Part shown: positions 8,157-17,678 of the stretch, piece by piece | Position numbering within the stretch: position 1 is the first letter of the stretch | How the letters are laid out: the number at the start of each line of letters is the position of its first letter | Assembly: GCA_000272025.2 (NCBI GenBank) | Contig: AKCV02000015.1 | Coordinates: forward strand, 372,001 to 436,000 | DNA length: 64,000 nucleotides | Origin: Imbroritus primus | GTDB taxonomy: Bacteria; Pseudomonadota; Gammaproteobacteria; Burkholderiales; Burkholderiaceae | Direction of reading: 5' to 3' | The notes under the pieces: model-generated | The model's database searches: none | What the model was told of the DNA's origin: nothing | What the model saw: the letters and a program-made list of their open reading frames with translations, nothing else | Position numbers and translations under genes: made by a program

Positions 8157-8609
8157 ATGAAACTGGTCCAGATCCGTCCGTCCCGTTCCTTCCTTCCCGC
8201 TTCGCTGCGTTCGCCGCGTACCCTCGTCATGGCCACGCTGCTCGCCGGGGCATTCTGCGCCGGCGCGGCGCTGGCGCAGAACGATACCGGCCCCAGCACG
8301 GCCGGTACGACCGCTGCGGCCCGATACACCGGCCCGACCACGGTACAACCCACAACCGTCAAGGCCTTGCTCGCCAATGGCAAGGACGATCAGAACGCCA
8401 TCCTGCGCGGCCGCATTGTGTCGCATGACGGTGGCGAGCATTACACCTTCGACGATGGCACCGGCCGTATCCGCGTGGAGATCGACGCCAAGCGTTTCCC
8501 CGCAGGCCGGTCGATCGACGACAAAATGACCGTGGAACTGGTGGGCGAGCTGGACAAGGGCATCAGGTCGGTCGAGTTCGATGTCGACGAGGTACGTATC
8601 CTGCCTTGA
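8157..8609 (+). CDS. ygiW: YgiW/YdeI-family periplasmic OB-fold (BOF) stress protein
   Basis: A 150-residue exported protein. A Sec signal peptide ends near residue 40 (GAALA then Q). The mature part, from about residue 62, is a BOF domain: TVKALLANGKDDQNAILRGRIVSHDGGEHYTFDDGTGRIRVEIDAKRF, then TVELVGELDKG and IRSVEFDVDEVRIL. Family members such as YgiW and YdeI are linked to tolerance of peroxide, cationic peptides and metals. An AAGGAG-like site precedes the ATG. It lies 115 bases after the kinase gene in the same direction and is followed by a strong terminator, so it may end a qseB-qseC-ygiW unit. Confidence 0.9.
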   Translation: MKLVQIRPSRSFLPASLRSPRTLVMATLLAGAFCAGAALAQNDTGPSTAGTTAAARYTGPTTVQPTTVKALLANGKDDQNAILRGRIVSHDGGEHYTFDDGTGRIRVEIDAKRFPAGRSIDDKMTVELVGELDKGIRSVEFDVDEVRILP

Positions 8610-8649
8610 TGCGTGGCATGTCCATGCAAGCACGGGCGTGCAGGATGAA

Positions 8650-8684
8650 AGCGGTGTTCTCAGGGGGGAGCGCCGCTTTTTTTT
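8650..8684 (+). terminator. Rho-independent terminator after ygiW
   Basis: AGCGG (8650-8654) pairs with CCGCT (8673-8677), extended by a GTTCTC/GGGAGC stem with two G-U pairs, and is followed by eight T. This is a good intrinsic terminator for ygiW transcription. Confidence 0.8.
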
Positions 8685-8824
8685 CATGCTGAGGACGGCA
8701 TGGTACCGACGGTAGATGGACAGACACGCAGCGTGTCGGTAGCCCCAATGAAAAAGGGCCATCGATGATGACCCTGTCTGTTGGTGGATAGCTCTGCCGG
8801 TGCTGCAGCTGCCGTTGCGATTGC

Positions 8825-9106
8825 CTAGCGCAGCCGCTCCGGCGACCCCCGCCGGCGTTGCCGGACAGGAATCGGCTTGGGTTGCAAAAAGTAGTTGGTG
8901 TGAGGATCGAACGGCTTGCCCAGGTACGAAACCCATACCTGCACGCCATGTTCGGTTTCTGCGACGATCGCAGAGATTGCGCGCGCTGCGGCGCCGGGGG
9001 TGGCTTTCAGCAGCACACCGAGTGCTTCAACTCCTTGCACGACATAATGCTTGACGCCCTTGAAACTGGCGTACTGCCGCATGGCAGAAATCAGCTGACG
9101 AGCCAT
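8825..9106 (-). CDS. Small conserved-looking protein of unknown function
   Basis: A 93-residue frame that I do not recognise. It opens with MARQLISAMRQYASFKGVKHYVVQGVEALGVLL, which could form one or two amphipathic helices, continues with a GVQVWVSYLGKPFDPHTNYF segment, and ends in a basic tail (PIPVRQRRRGSPERLR). A GGGAGG sequence lies upstream at slightly long spacing. Codon use matches the host. It stands alone, opposed to its neighbours. It is plausible as a real gene because of its composition and ribosome-binding site, but no domain is evident. Confidence 0.5.
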   Translation of the reverse strand: MARQLISAMRQYASFKGVKHYVVQGVEALGVLLKATPGAAARAISAIVAETEHGVQVWVSYLGKPFDPHTNYFLQPKPIPVRQRRRGSPERLR

Positions 9107-9467
9107 AAGACTTCGACGACCTCCCTCTGTTGGTTAACAAGACGAAACACATCTGTCAGATATGACGATACGCCCAAAGTTCGCTGCAGGCGAGAGGATC
9201 TAGGGTAAACCCCGTATCTTCGATGTGACTCGCTGGAGAGCCGCATGAAATCGAGGTTTTCCGGCAGGTCAAGCGCCACCCCCGTTGCTGGCAGGGTCTT
9301 GTGCCGCCCAGGCGGAGTTCATGTTTGCGGCACAGCACAATGTGCCAATCCATGCACGGGGCCGCTTGGCCATTGCACCTAAACCGAATCCTGATGGACC
9401 TCATCAGTCATCGCTTGTTCTATTTATTAGATTTTGCTAAATTAGAAAAAACTTATATACGACGGCA
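9107..9467. other. Intergenic region upstream of the ArsR gene
   Basis: About 360 bases with no convincing gene. The final 50 bases are AT-rich and hold the candidate operator annotated at 9427-9445. The rest shows no hairpin or repeat that I can support. Confidence 0.4.
9427..9445 (+). promoter_or_regulatory. Candidate ArsR/BigR-type operator
   Basis: TTAG (9427-9430) and CTAA (9437-9440) form an inverted repeat around six AT-rich bases. The second arm also forms CTAA-A-TTAG with the next bases. TTAG/CTAA arms in an AT-rich context resemble the sites bound by BigR/YgaV-type ArsR repressors. It ends 22 bases before the ArsR start, so autorepression is expected. Confidence 0.5.
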
Positions 9468-9773
9468 GTGAGCAACAACGATCCGACTTTTCTGCAGGCG
9501 CAGGCCGCTGAGGCAGCCGGCATGCTGCGTGCCCTTGGTAACCCGCATCGGCTACTCGTGCTGTGCCTGCTGATCGAGCATGGCGAGATGGCTGTCGGTA
9601 GCCTGCTGGAGCAGGTGCCATTGAGCCAGTCGGCCCTGTCGCAGCATCTGGCGAAGATGCGCGAGGAGGGGCTGGTGAGTTACCGGCGTGAAGCGCAGAT
9701 GCTGTACTACCGCATCGAGAACCCGGACGTGGCGCGGGTGATCGCGACGCTCAAGGCGATTTTCTGTCCATGA
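9468..9773 (+). CDS. ArsR-family repressor, BigR/YgaV-like (putative persulfide sensor)
   Basis: A 101-residue winged-helix ArsR protein starting at GTG: MLRALGNPHRLLVLCLLIE, then VPLSQSALSQHLAKMREEGLVSYRREAQMLYYRI. The recognition helix is SQSALSQHLAKMREEG. Two cysteines, Cys33 in the RLLVLCLL helix and Cys100 at the C-terminus, are 67 residues apart. This matches the pair (about 66 apart) used by BigR/SqrR/YgaV to sense sulfane sulfur through an intramolecular link. No arsenic-type CxC metal site is present. The next gene encodes a DUF2892 protein, the membrane part of YgaP, which strengthens the sulfur interpretation. Confidence 0.85.
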   Translation: MSNNDPTFLQAQAAEAAGMLRALGNPHRLLVLCLLIEHGEMAVGSLLEQVPLSQSALSQHLAKMREEGLVSYRREAQMLYYRIENPDVARVIATLKAIFCP

Positions 9774-9825
9774 GGTCAGGCGGGTTGCCGGGCCGGTGGT
9801 GTGTGATGTGAAATGGGAGAGTGCG

Positions 9826-10023
9826 ATGAAGACCAATGTAGGTGGTGTGGACCGTGTACTGCGCATCGTTGTGGGTGTGGTGTTGATTGCGCTGGCGGCA
9901 ACCGGGACGGTTGGCTGGTGGGGCTGGCTGGGGGTGATTCCGCTGCTGACTGGCGTGTTCCGCTTCTGCCCGCTGTATCCGCTGCTCGGGCTCAGCACTT
10001 GTCCGCTGGCGCGCGACAAGTAA
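9826..10023 (+). CDS. DUF2892 (YgaP-type transmembrane) protein
   Basis: A 65-residue membrane protein consisting of one DUF2892 domain: MKTNVGGVDRVLRIVVGVVLIALA, then a glycine/tryptophan turn (GTVGWWGWLGVIPLLTGVFRFCPLYPLLGLSTCPL). It has two hydrophobic helices and two conserved cysteines near the C-terminus. In E. coli YgaP this domain is fused behind a rhodanese (sulfurtransferase) domain, which is absent here. GGGAGAG precedes the chosen ATG. It lies 52 bases after the ArsR gene and is probably co-transcribed and repressed by it. Confidence 0.85.
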   Translation: MKTNVGGVDRVLRIVVGVVLIALAATGTVGWWGWLGVIPLLTGVFRFCPLYPLLGLSTCPLARDK

Positions 10024-10268
10024 CCGTAACACCGGTGGGTGGCCGCACGCCTGGCGGGCGGTTGCCATCGCCCTTTGCCGGGCGCCTGCCGGGGCACCCG
10101 GGCGCGCTCCCGGCGCGTCATGCACATGCGCAAACCATCCTGCGTGGGGCTGTGGGATAATTGCCGGGTTTGCCCAGAGTGCAGCTCAAGAGGTTGTCCG
10201 TACGGGCGCGCGAGGGCCTTCCGTTCCCACGGCCCGCTTTCCTGTCAGCGAATTTTTCGATAAACAAC

Positions 10269-12137
10269 ATGCCCGCATATCGTTCCAAAACCTCCACGGC
10301 CGGCCGCAACATGGCGGGCGCGCGTTCCCTGTGGCGCGCCACCGGCATGAAGGATGAAGATTTTTCCAAGCCCATCATCGCGGTGGTCAATTCGTTTACC
10401 CAGTTCGTACCGGGCCACGTGCACCTGAAGGATCTGGGCCAGCTCGTGGCCCGCGAGATCGAGGCGGCCGGCGGCGTCGCCAAGGAATTCAACACTATTG
10501 CGGTGGACGATGGCATCGCCATGGGCCACGACGGCATGCTGTATTCGCTGCCGAGCCGCGACATTATCGCGGACTCCGTGGAGTACATGGTCAACGCGCA
10601 TTGCGCCGATGCCATGGTGTGCATCTCCAACTGCGACAAGATCACCCCGGGCATGCTTATGGCTGCGATGCGGCTGAACATTCCGGTCATCTTCGTCTCG
10701 GGCGGCCCGATGGAAGCGGGCAAGGTGCGCCTCGCCGTACCGGGTGCGAATGGCGAGCAGACCATCCAGATCAAGAAGCTCGATCTGATCGACGCCATGG
10801 TCATGGCGGCCGACAGCAAGGTGAGCGATGCCGAAGTGGCCGAGGTGGAGCGTTCTGCCTGCCCGACCTGCGGTTCGTGCTCGGGCATGTTCACCGCCAA
10901 CTCGATGAACTGCTTGACCGAGGCACTGGGTCTCTCGCTGCCGGGCAATGGCACGGTGGTGGCTACGCATGCTGACCGCGAGCAGCTGTTCAAGCGCGCC
11001 GGTAGCCGTATCGTCGAACTTGCGCGCCAATACTACGAACAGGAAGATGCGTCGGTACTGCCGCGTTCCGTCGGCTTCAAGGCTTTCGAGAATGCCATGA
11101 CGCTGGATATCGCCATGGGCGGTTCCACCAACACCATCCTGCACCTGCTGGCCATCGCGCAGGAAGCGGAGATCGATTTCTCGATGGCGGATATCGACCG
11201 TCTCTCGCGCACCGTGCCGCAGCTGTGCAAGGTTGCGCCGAATACCAACAAGTACCACATCGAAGACGTGCATCGCGCGGGCGGCATCATGGCCATTCTC
11301 GGCGAGCTGGAGCGCGCCGGCAAGCTGCACACGGATGTGCCGACCGTGCATGCCAAGACCCTGGGCGATGCGCTGGAGCAATGGGACATCATCCGCACCA
11401 GCGATGAAGCGGTCAAGACGTTCTACATGGCAGGGCCGGCTGGTGTGCCGTCGCAGGTGGCCTTCAGCCAGAACACGCGCTGGCCGAGCCTCGATGCCGA
11501 CCGCGCCGAAGGCTGTATTCGTTCGTATGACCATGCCTTCAGCAAGGAAGGCGGTCTGGCGGTGCTGACGGGCAACATCGCGCTGGATGGCTGCGTGGTC
11601 AAGACGGCGGGCGTGGACGACTCCATCCTCGTGTTCGAGGGCCCGGCCCATGTGGTCGAGTCGCAGGACGAAGCCGTGGAAAACATCCTGGCCGACAAGG
11701 TGAAGGCTGGCGACGTGGTCGTGGTGCGCTATGAAGGTCCCAAGGGCGGCCCCGGCATGCAGGAGATGCTCTATCCGACGAGCTACATCAAGTCGAAAGG
11801 ACTGGGCAAAGCCTGTGCGCTGCTGACCGATGGCCGTTTCTCGGGCGGTACCTCGGGCCTGTCCATCGGCCATTGCTCGCCCGAGGCGGCAGCGGGCGGT
11901 GCGATTGGCCTGGTGCGCAACGGCGATCGGATCCGCATCGATATTCCCAACCGTACGATCAACGTGCTGGTCAGCGACGAGGAACTGGCGAAACGCCGCG
12001 AGGAGCAGAACGCCAAGGGTTGGAAGCCGGCCAAGCCGCGTCCCCGCAAGGTGTCGGCTGCGCTCAAGGCCTATGCCAAGCTGGTGATGTCGGCCGACAA
12101 GGGCGCGGTGCGCGACCTGTCGTTGCTGGACGACTGA
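10269..12137 (+). CDS. ilvD: Dihydroxy-acid dehydratase
   Basis: A 622-residue IlvD. It dehydrates 2,3-dihydroxyisovalerate and 2,3-dihydroxy-3-methylvalerate to the keto acids for valine and isoleucine, in the cytoplasm. Iron-sulfur ligands are visible as Cys122 in [12 protein letters not shown] and the [17 protein letters not shown] cluster near residue 195. The C-terminal [22 protein letters not shown] motif is intact. The length matches the longer 600-plus-residue class. The ATG at 10269 is chosen because family homology ([26 protein letters not shown]) begins there. It is transcribed alone and ends in a strong terminator. Confidence 0.97.
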   Translation: MPAYRSKTSTAGRNMAGARSLWRATGMKDEDFSKPIIAVVNSFTQFVPGHVHLKDLGQLVAREIEAAGGVAKEFNTIAVDDGIAMGHDGMLYSLPSRDIIADSVEYMVNAHCADAMVCISNCDKITPGMLMAAMRLNIPVIFVSGGPMEAGKVRLAVPGANGEQTIQIKKLDLIDAMVMAADSKVSDAEVAEVERSACPTCGSCSGMFTANSMNCLTEALGLSLPGNGTVVATHADREQLFKRAGSRIVELARQYYEQEDASVLPRSVGFKAFENAMTLDIAMGGSTNTILHLLAIAQEAEIDFSMADIDRLSRTVPQLCKVAPNTNKYHIEDVHRAGGIMAILGELERAGKLHTDVPTVHAKTLGDALEQWDIIRTSDEAVKTFYMAGPAGVPSQVAFSQNTRWPSLDADRAEGCIRSYDHAFSKEGGLAVLTGNIALDGCVVKTAGVDDSILVFEGPAHVVESQDEAVENILADKVKAGDVVVVRYEGPKGGPGMQEMLYPTSYIKSKGLGKACALLTDGRFSGGTSGLSIGHCSPEAAAGGAIGLVRNGDRIRIDIPNRTINVLVSDEELAKRREEQNAKGWKPAKPRPRKVSAALKAYAKLVMSADKGAVRDLSLLDD

Positions 12138-12169
12138 TGCAATGCAGGCTGCTGGCCTGCTGCTGCAAG

Positions 12170-12195
12170 AACCGCTCTTCGGAGCGGTTTTTTTT
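12170..12195 (+). terminator. Rho-independent terminator after ilvD
   Basis: A perfect 8-bp stem AACCGCTC/GAGCGGTT with a TTCG tetraloop (12178-12181) is followed by a run of eight T. This is a textbook intrinsic terminator. Confidence 0.93.
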
Positions 12196-12300
12196 CGGCT
12201 TGGTGGTGCGCTGTGTTACGGGGCCAGGCTGAGGCATCCGCCAAAGACATGAAGGGCCGGCGGTATCCTCGCGCGGAGCCGGCATACCCGGGGATGCTCC

Positions 12301-12334
12301 AAAACAAAACCGCCATCCCGGAGGATGGCGGTTT
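12301..12334 (-). terminator. Rho-independent terminator after cphA
   Basis: A perfect 12-bp stem (12307-12318 with 12323-12334, arm AAACCGCCATCC) has a four-base loop. Read on the minus strand it is followed by a T-rich run, so it ends the cphA'-cphA transcript. Confidence 0.9.
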
Positions 12335-12361
12335 GAGGTACGTGGAGGGCGGTGTCGCGGG

Positions 12362-14998
12362 TCAGGCGGCGACCTTGGCGCTCGCGACCTGCTTGGCGAT
12401 GTATTCCAGCGCTTCCTCCACCTGGTCAATCAGGATCAGGCACAGGTCGCCCGGCCGCAGACGGGCCAGCGCCGCATCGATGGCCGGGAATTCGCCGCGG
12501 ATTTCCTCGACATGGCTGGCGCGCGTGGCGCCTTCGAGGCCCTGGCGCAGCAGCGCGAGCACTTCACCGTCGGCACGGCCACGCTGGCACTGGTCTTCGT
12601 ACAGGATGACGTCGTCGAACACCTGGCCGAGGATCTGCGTCTGCTGGCGGATGTCAACATCGCGACGGTCGCCCGCGCCGCTGATGACTACGCTGCGGCG
12701 CTGGGCCGGCATGGCTTCGACGGCCTTGACGAGCGCCAGGATGGCATCCGGATTGTGGCCGTAGTCGGCGATCAGCGTCGCACCGCGGTACTCGAACAGG
12801 TTGAAGCGGCCCGGTGCTGTGGCCGCATCGCTGACGAAGCTGGCCATGCCGGCAGCCAGGGTGGCCATGTCGATGCCGAGCGCCCAGGCGGCGCCAGCGG
12901 CAGCCATGGCGTTCTCCACCTGGAAGTTGATGGTGCCGTTGTGCGTGAGCGGGATGGCGGCGAACGGCAGGCGGATTTCCGTCTCGCCTTCGGCCAGCAC
13001 GATGGCATCGCCGTCGGTGTACACCACGCGCAGACCCTTGGCACGGTGCGTGGCGAGGATCGGGTTGTTACGGTCGGCGGCGAAGTAGGTCACCGAACCG
13101 GGGCAGTTGGCCGCCATGCGCGCGACGATGGGGTCAGCGGCATTCAGTACGGCGGTGCCGTCCGGCGCTACGTTCTCGACGATCACACGCTTCACTACGG
13201 CCAGGTCTTCGACCGTGCTGATGTAGTTGAGGCCGAGATGGTCGCCCATGCCGATGTTGGTCACCACGGCGACCTGGCAGCGGTCGAAGCCGAGGCCTTC
13301 GCGCAGGATGCCGCCGCGTGCCGTTTCGAACACGGCGGCGTCGACCATCGGATGCATCAATACGTTGCGCGCGCTGCGCGGGCCGCTGCAGTCGCCGGTG
13401 TCGATGCGCTGCTTGCCGATGTACACGCCATCGGAGTTGGTCATGCCGACCGTATCGCCGTTCATGCCGAGCAGATGGGCGATGAGGCGCACGGTAGTGG
13501 TCTTGCCGTTGGTACCCGCCACGGCGGCGACAGGAATACGGCCGTCGTCGCCGTTCGGGAACATCAGGTCCATGATGGCTTCGCCGACCTGGCGGGGCTT
13601 GCCGTACGACGGCGCAAGGTGCATGCGCAGGCCCGGCGCGGCATTGACTTCGACGATGCCGCCGCCTTGCTCCTCGAGCGACTGGTGGACGTTATTGCAG
13701 ACCACATCGACGCCGCAGATGTCGAGGCCGACCATCTGCGCGGCAGCCACGACACGCGCCGCCCATTCGGGATGCACGTCGTCGGTGACGTCGGTGGCGG
13801 TGCCGCCGGTGCTGAGGTTGGCGTTGTTGCGCAGGACGACCAGCACGCCGGCCGGCGGTACGGAATCAGGGTTGTAGCCTTGCGTGGCGAGCGTGGCCAC
13901 GGCGATATCGTCGAGGCGGATCTTGGTGAGCGAGGTGGCGTGGCCATCGCCGCGCAGCGGGTCCAGATTGACCTTGGCGACCAGTTCGCGGATCGAGTGC
14001 ACGCCGTCGCCGGTCACTTGCGGCGGATCGCGGCGGGCGGCGGCGATCAGCTTGTTGCCCACCACCAGGGCACGGAAATCGTGGCCTGGAATATAGCGTT
14101 CGACAATCACGTCGGAGCGGAAGCGCGAAGCGACTTCATAGGCCGCCATGACCTGCTCCCGCGTCGTGATATTCACCGCGACGCCCTTGCCCTGGTTGCC
14201 GTCACGCGGCTTGACCACGCCCGCGCCGCCGATTTCCTGGGCGGCTGCCCAAGCGTCTTCCGCGTCTTCCACGGACCGGCCGACCGGTACCGGCACGCCA
14301 GCGGCATGCAGCAGGGTCTTGGTGAGTTCCTTGTCCTGGGCGATCGATTCGGCGATGGCGCTGGTGCCGCTGGTTTCTGCGGCCTGGATGCGTTTCTGGC
14401 GGCTGCCCCAGCCGAACTGCACCATGCTGCCTTCGGTCAGGCGGCGATACGGCACGCCACGGGCGATGCCGGCCTGGACGATAGAGCCAGTGCTCGGTCC
14501 GAGGCGCACGTCTTCATCGAGCTCGCGCAGCCGGTGCAGCGCGTCCTCAAGATCGAACGGGGTGTCGTTCAGCGCGGCGCGGCACAGTTGTTCGGCCAGC
14601 TCGCAGGCGAGGCGGCCGACGGCTTCTTCCGTGTATTCCACGACCACCTGGAAAGTGTCGGCTTCGGGGGTAGCCACGGTACGGCCAAAGGTCACCGGGC
14701 AGCCAGCCTTGGCCTGCAGCGCCAGCGCGGCGGCCTCGAAGGCGTGCGCAATCGACGTGGCCTGCAGGTGGCCGGCCGGCTGCAGCATGCCGATGTCCGG
14801 GAAGCGGCTGCGCAGGCGCTCTTCAAAGCCGGGCAGCGCCTCGAGCGTCAGTTCGTTGTCCGAGCAGTGGACGATGGCTTCGATTGCCGTATGGCGGCTC
14901 CACAGATTGGGGCCGCGCAGCACGCGGACGCGCGAGACTTCCATGAACAGGTTTTCCAGAGAAACGGTAGGGCAGGGGGGCGTGGTTCGCTTTAGCAT
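12362..14998 (-). CDS. cphA: Cyanophycin synthetase
   Basis: An 878-residue CphA that polymerises aspartate and arginine into the storage polymer cyanophycin (multi-L-arginyl-poly-L-aspartate). An N-terminal domain (about 1-220) precedes an ATP-grasp domain (GGAGVVKPRDGNQGKGVAVNI; VERYIPGHDFRALVVG). A Mur-ligase domain follows, with an intact P-loop AGTNGKTTTVRLIAHLL near residue 492. The C-terminal lobe is present (LIADYGHNPDAI; VISGAGDRRD). The start follows GAGAG; an in-frame ATG at 14944 (MEVSRVRVLRGPNLW) is an alternative giving 860 residues. It lies 11 bases behind cphA', so the two are co-transcribed. Confidence 0.95.
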   Translation of the reverse strand: MLKRTTPPCPTVSLENLFMEVSRVRVLRGPNLWSRHTAIEAIVHCSDNELTLEALPGFEERLRSRFPDIGMLQPAGHLQATSIAHAFEAAALALQAKAGCPVTFGRTVATPEADTFQVVVEYTEEAVGRLACELAEQLCRAALNDTPFDLEDALHRLRELDEDVRLGPSTGSIVQAGIARGVPYRRLTEGSMVQFGWGSRQKRIQAAETSGTSAIAESIAQDKELTKTLLHAAGVPVPVGRSVEDAEDAWAAAQEIGGAGVVKPRDGNQGKGVAVNITTREQVMAAYEVASRFRSDVIVERYIPGHDFRALVVGNKLIAAARRDPPQVTGDGVHSIRELVAKVNLDPLRGDGHATSLTKIRLDDIAVATLATQGYNPDSVPPAGVLVVLRNNANLSTGGTATDVTDDVHPEWAARVVAAAQMVGLDICGVDVVCNNVHQSLEEQGGGIVEVNAAPGLRMHLAPSYGKPRQVGEAIMDLMFPNGDDGRIPVAAVAGTNGKTTTVRLIAHLLGMNGDTVGMTNSDGVYIGKQRIDTGDCSGPRSARNVLMHPMVDAAVFETARGGILREGLGFDRCQVAVVTNIGMGDHLGLNYISTVEDLAVVKRVIVENVAPDGTAVLNAADPIVARMAANCPGSVTYFAADRNNPILATHRAKGLRVVYTDGDAIVLAEGETEIRLPFAAIPLTHNGTINFQVENAMAAAGAAWALGIDMATLAAGMASFVSDAATAPGRFNLFEYRGATLIADYGHNPDAILALVKAVEAMPAQRRSVVISGAGDRRDVDIRQQTQILGQVFDDVILYEDQCQRGRADGEVLALLRQGLEGATRASHVEEIRGEFPAIDAALARLRPGDLCLILIDQVEEALEYIAKQVASAKVAA

Positions 14999-15009
14999 TG
15001 TGCGGTCTC

Positions 15010-17157
15010 TCAGGCGAGTTCTGCAACAGGCTGCAAGGTACTTTCTGTGCGGATGCCGGCAGCCATGAGCTGGGGCGCAACGCCCAGCACCCAGGCGGCG
15101 CCGAGCGAGGCCAGCACGCTGATGCTCGGCTGGGTGTCGTAGCGCTCCAGCAGGGTTTCCGCCGTGCCATGCGCCAGCACGATGCTGCCGTTGCGCGGGA
15201 ACACGGCGCGGCCGTTGGCGGCGAGGTGCGCGGCCACCACCGGGCTGTCGGCACGGGTGCTGAAGAACACCACTTCGCCGTCGCTCAGGCGGGCCATGTC
15301 GGCCACCTGCTCGTCATCGGCATTCAGCACGGCATAGCCGGAGGACAGCACGACGTCGACCTGCGTGCGGAACACATTGAACATCTGGTCCGGCTCGAGA
15401 ATCGAGAATTCGGGCAGCGTCTCGGCCGGGTCGAGGTCGGTCACCACGGCGACCTGGCAGCGGTCGTAGGCGAGGCCTTCGGACAGGATGGCGCGGTTGC
15501 CGTTCTCGAACACGGCGGCTTCCACGGCGCGGTTGAGCAGCGTGCGGTGCGCCGACTTCCAGTTGGCGCAATCGCCTTTTTCGATCTGGCGGTCATTGAC
15601 GAACAGACCTTCGCTGCACGCCAGGCCCACATTGGCGCCATTCAGGTGCAGGAGGTGGGCGATGCGGCGTGCCACTGCAGTCTTGCCGGTGGAGCCGGTG
15701 ATGCCGACCACGGGGATGCGGCCGTCGTCCGTATCCGGGAACAGGTGCTCGACGATGGCACGGCCCACCGGACGGGCTTCGCCTTCGGCTGGCTTGAGGT
15801 GCATCAGCAGGCCGGGGCCGGCGTTGACTTCGACGATGGCGCCGCGCTGGCCTTCGAGCGGCTGCGAGATGTCTTCCGCCACCAGGTCGATGCCGGCAAT
15901 GTCGAGGCCGACGATACGGGCTGCGAGCACGGCATGGGCGGCCACGGACGGGTGCACGAGATCGGTCACGTCATGCGACATGTTGCCGCTGCGCTGGATG
16001 AGCACCGACTTGCCGGCGGGCGGCACGGAATTGGCATCGTAGCCCTGGCGCTTCAGTTCGAGGCGGGCGGACGAGTCGATGCGGATGAAATTGAGCGGGT
16101 GGTCCTCGGTACTGCCACGGCGCGGATCGGTATTGATCTGGCTTTCTACCAACTGGCTGATGGTCGACACGCCGTCGCCGGTGACGCTGGCGATCTCGCC
16201 GCGCGCCGCTGCCACGACCTTGCCACCGACTACCAGCAGGCGGTGCTCCTGGCCCGGAATGAACCGTTCGACCAGTACGCCGCTGCCTTCGTCCACGGCC
16301 ACTTCCCAGGCGGCGGCGATTTCCTCGCGGCTGGTGATGTTGGTGAACACGCCGCGGCCATGGTTGCCATCGGTGGGTTTGACGACCACCGGCATGCCGA
16401 TGTCCTCGGCGGCTTCGTAGGCGTCTTCCAGCGTTTCCACCAGCCGGCCTTCGGGCACGGGCACGCCGCAGGCGGACAGCAGGCTCTTGGTCAGGTCCTT
16501 GTCGCGCGACACGCTTTCGGCGATCGCGCCGGTGCGGTCGGTTTCGGCGGTCCAGATGCGGCGCTGGCGTGCGCCATAGCCAAGCTGGACGAGATTGCCT
16601 TCGGTCAGTCGGATAAAGGGGATGTCGAGATCGTCGGCAGCGTCGACGATGCAGGCCGTGCTTGGGCCCAGGCAGCGTGCATCGGTCAGCGTGCGCAGTT
16701 CCTCGACCGTGGCGGCGACATCGTACGGACGGTCCTCGATGGCGGCCATGACCAGGTCGCGGGCGGCGATCAGGGCGGCGCGTGTCACATCTTCATGCCA
16801 GGCGCGGACGATCACTTTATAGACCCCTACCTTGGAGGCCTCACGCGCCTTGCCGAATCCACCAGGCAGACCAGCGAGATTTTGTAACTCAAGGGTCACA
16901 TGTTCCAGAATGTGGCCTGGCCAGGTGCCTTCCTTCAGGCGCCGCAGGAAACCTCCGCGTTCCCCGTAGCTGCAACGGTGCTCGATCAGGGTCGGCAGCC
17001 ATGCCTCGAGGCGCTCGGGAAAGCCCGGAATGAGGTTGGATGGGAAATTCTCCAGCTCGCCGATATCGATCCAGGCTTCCAGGACAGGGCGATACGTCCA
17101 GATATTCGGTCCGCGCAGGGACAGGATGTCCAGGATTTCAATATCTTTTTTGGTCAT
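15010..17157 (-). CDS. cphA': Truncated cyanophycin synthetase paralogue (CphA')
   Basis: A 715-residue paralogue of CphA. The N-terminal domain (ILSLRGPNIWTYRPVLEAW) and ATP-grasp region (VVVKPTDGNHGRGVFTNI; VERFIPGQEHRLLVVGGK) are well conserved. The Mur-ligase P-loop is altered to GSTGKTAVA (about residues 484-491). The protein also ends about 150 residues before the C-terminal lobe found in CphA. It may therefore keep the aspartate-adding activity but lack arginine addition, or be a structural partner; this is inference. The ATG at 17157 is chosen because CphA-type homology begins at MTKKDIEILDI; the frame extends upstream without homology. First gene of the operon. Confidence 0.92.
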   Translation of the reverse strand: MTKKDIEILDILSLRGPNIWTYRPVLEAWIDIGELENFPSNLIPGFPERLEAWLPTLIEHRCSYGERGGFLRRLKEGTWPGHILEHVTLELQNLAGLPGGFGKAREASKVGVYKVIVRAWHEDVTRAALIAARDLVMAAIEDRPYDVAATVEELRTLTDARCLGPSTACIVDAADDLDIPFIRLTEGNLVQLGYGARQRRIWTAETDRTGAIAESVSRDKDLTKSLLSACGVPVPEGRLVETLEDAYEAAEDIGMPVVVKPTDGNHGRGVFTNITSREEIAAAWEVAVDEGSGVLVERFIPGQEHRLLVVGGKVVAAARGEIASVTGDGVSTISQLVESQINTDPRRGSTEDHPLNFIRIDSSARLELKRQGYDANSVPPAGKSVLIQRSGNMSHDVTDLVHPSVAAHAVLAARIVGLDIAGIDLVAEDISQPLEGQRGAIVEVNAGPGLLMHLKPAEGEARPVGRAIVEHLFPDTDDGRIPVVGITGSTGKTAVARRIAHLLHLNGANVGLACSEGLFVNDRQIEKGDCANWKSAHRTLLNRAVEAAVFENGNRAILSEGLAYDRCQVAVVTDLDPAETLPEFSILEPDQMFNVFRTQVDVVLSSGYAVLNADDEQVADMARLSDGEVVFFSTRADSPVVAAHLAANGRAVFPRNGSIVLAHGTAETLLERYDTQPSISVLASLGAAWVLGVAPQLMAAGIRTESTLQPVAELA

Positions 17158-17678
17158 TTGGGCAGGCACGCTAAGGCTGAGGCTGGATAAATCGTCAAAT
17201 GGTGATCTATTAACGTTCAGGTTCGCGAATGGTTTACGTGATACGCGAAAAAAAGAAATCTTTTGGGGCGGGCGGCGCACAAGGTGGCGAATGGTTATAC
17301 TTGCCGCAACCTGGCGGGGACCACCATTCGCCGGAAAGGGCAAGAACGGCAATATTCCGATTGCGCAGGACACCGGCCGCCGGCCACTGAACATGGAAGC
17401 CATTGTGGAACGTGTTGGCGGACATGGCGGCGCGCAAATGTATCGAAAAGAAACGGTTTTGCACCATGTCGGCGAAAAACGGCCTCCAGGCGTTTACCGC
17501 GCATGACGTTCTCCCCGCCACTTGTCGACCGCCCAGCCGCCTTGCCGGGCAGGCCGGCGCTGGTATGTCGGCTCCCGGATGTGCGTTGTTCGGCATTTCG
17601 ATGCGCGCCTGACCCGCACCTGGCGATTTCCGGGGCCGCGCAGGCCGGTGCCTGCAAGTTACAGCCTGTCACCAATTC
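17158..17678. other. Divergent promoter region between cphA' and the ABC exporter
   Basis: About 520 bases separate two divergently read cyanophycin operons. The cphA'-proximal 100 bases are AT-rich and contain a TTGACG box on the minus strand, but I cannot assign a convincing -10 element. No gene, repeat or riboswitch is evident in the rest. Confidence 0.4.

Noticed and set aside
12512..14995. An open frame of over 800 codons antisense to cphA
   Set aside because: It is a mirror frame produced by GC-rich codon bias. The sense strand encodes an unmistakable cyanophycin synthetase. Similar long mirrors opposite qseBC, xsc and livK were dropped for the same reason.
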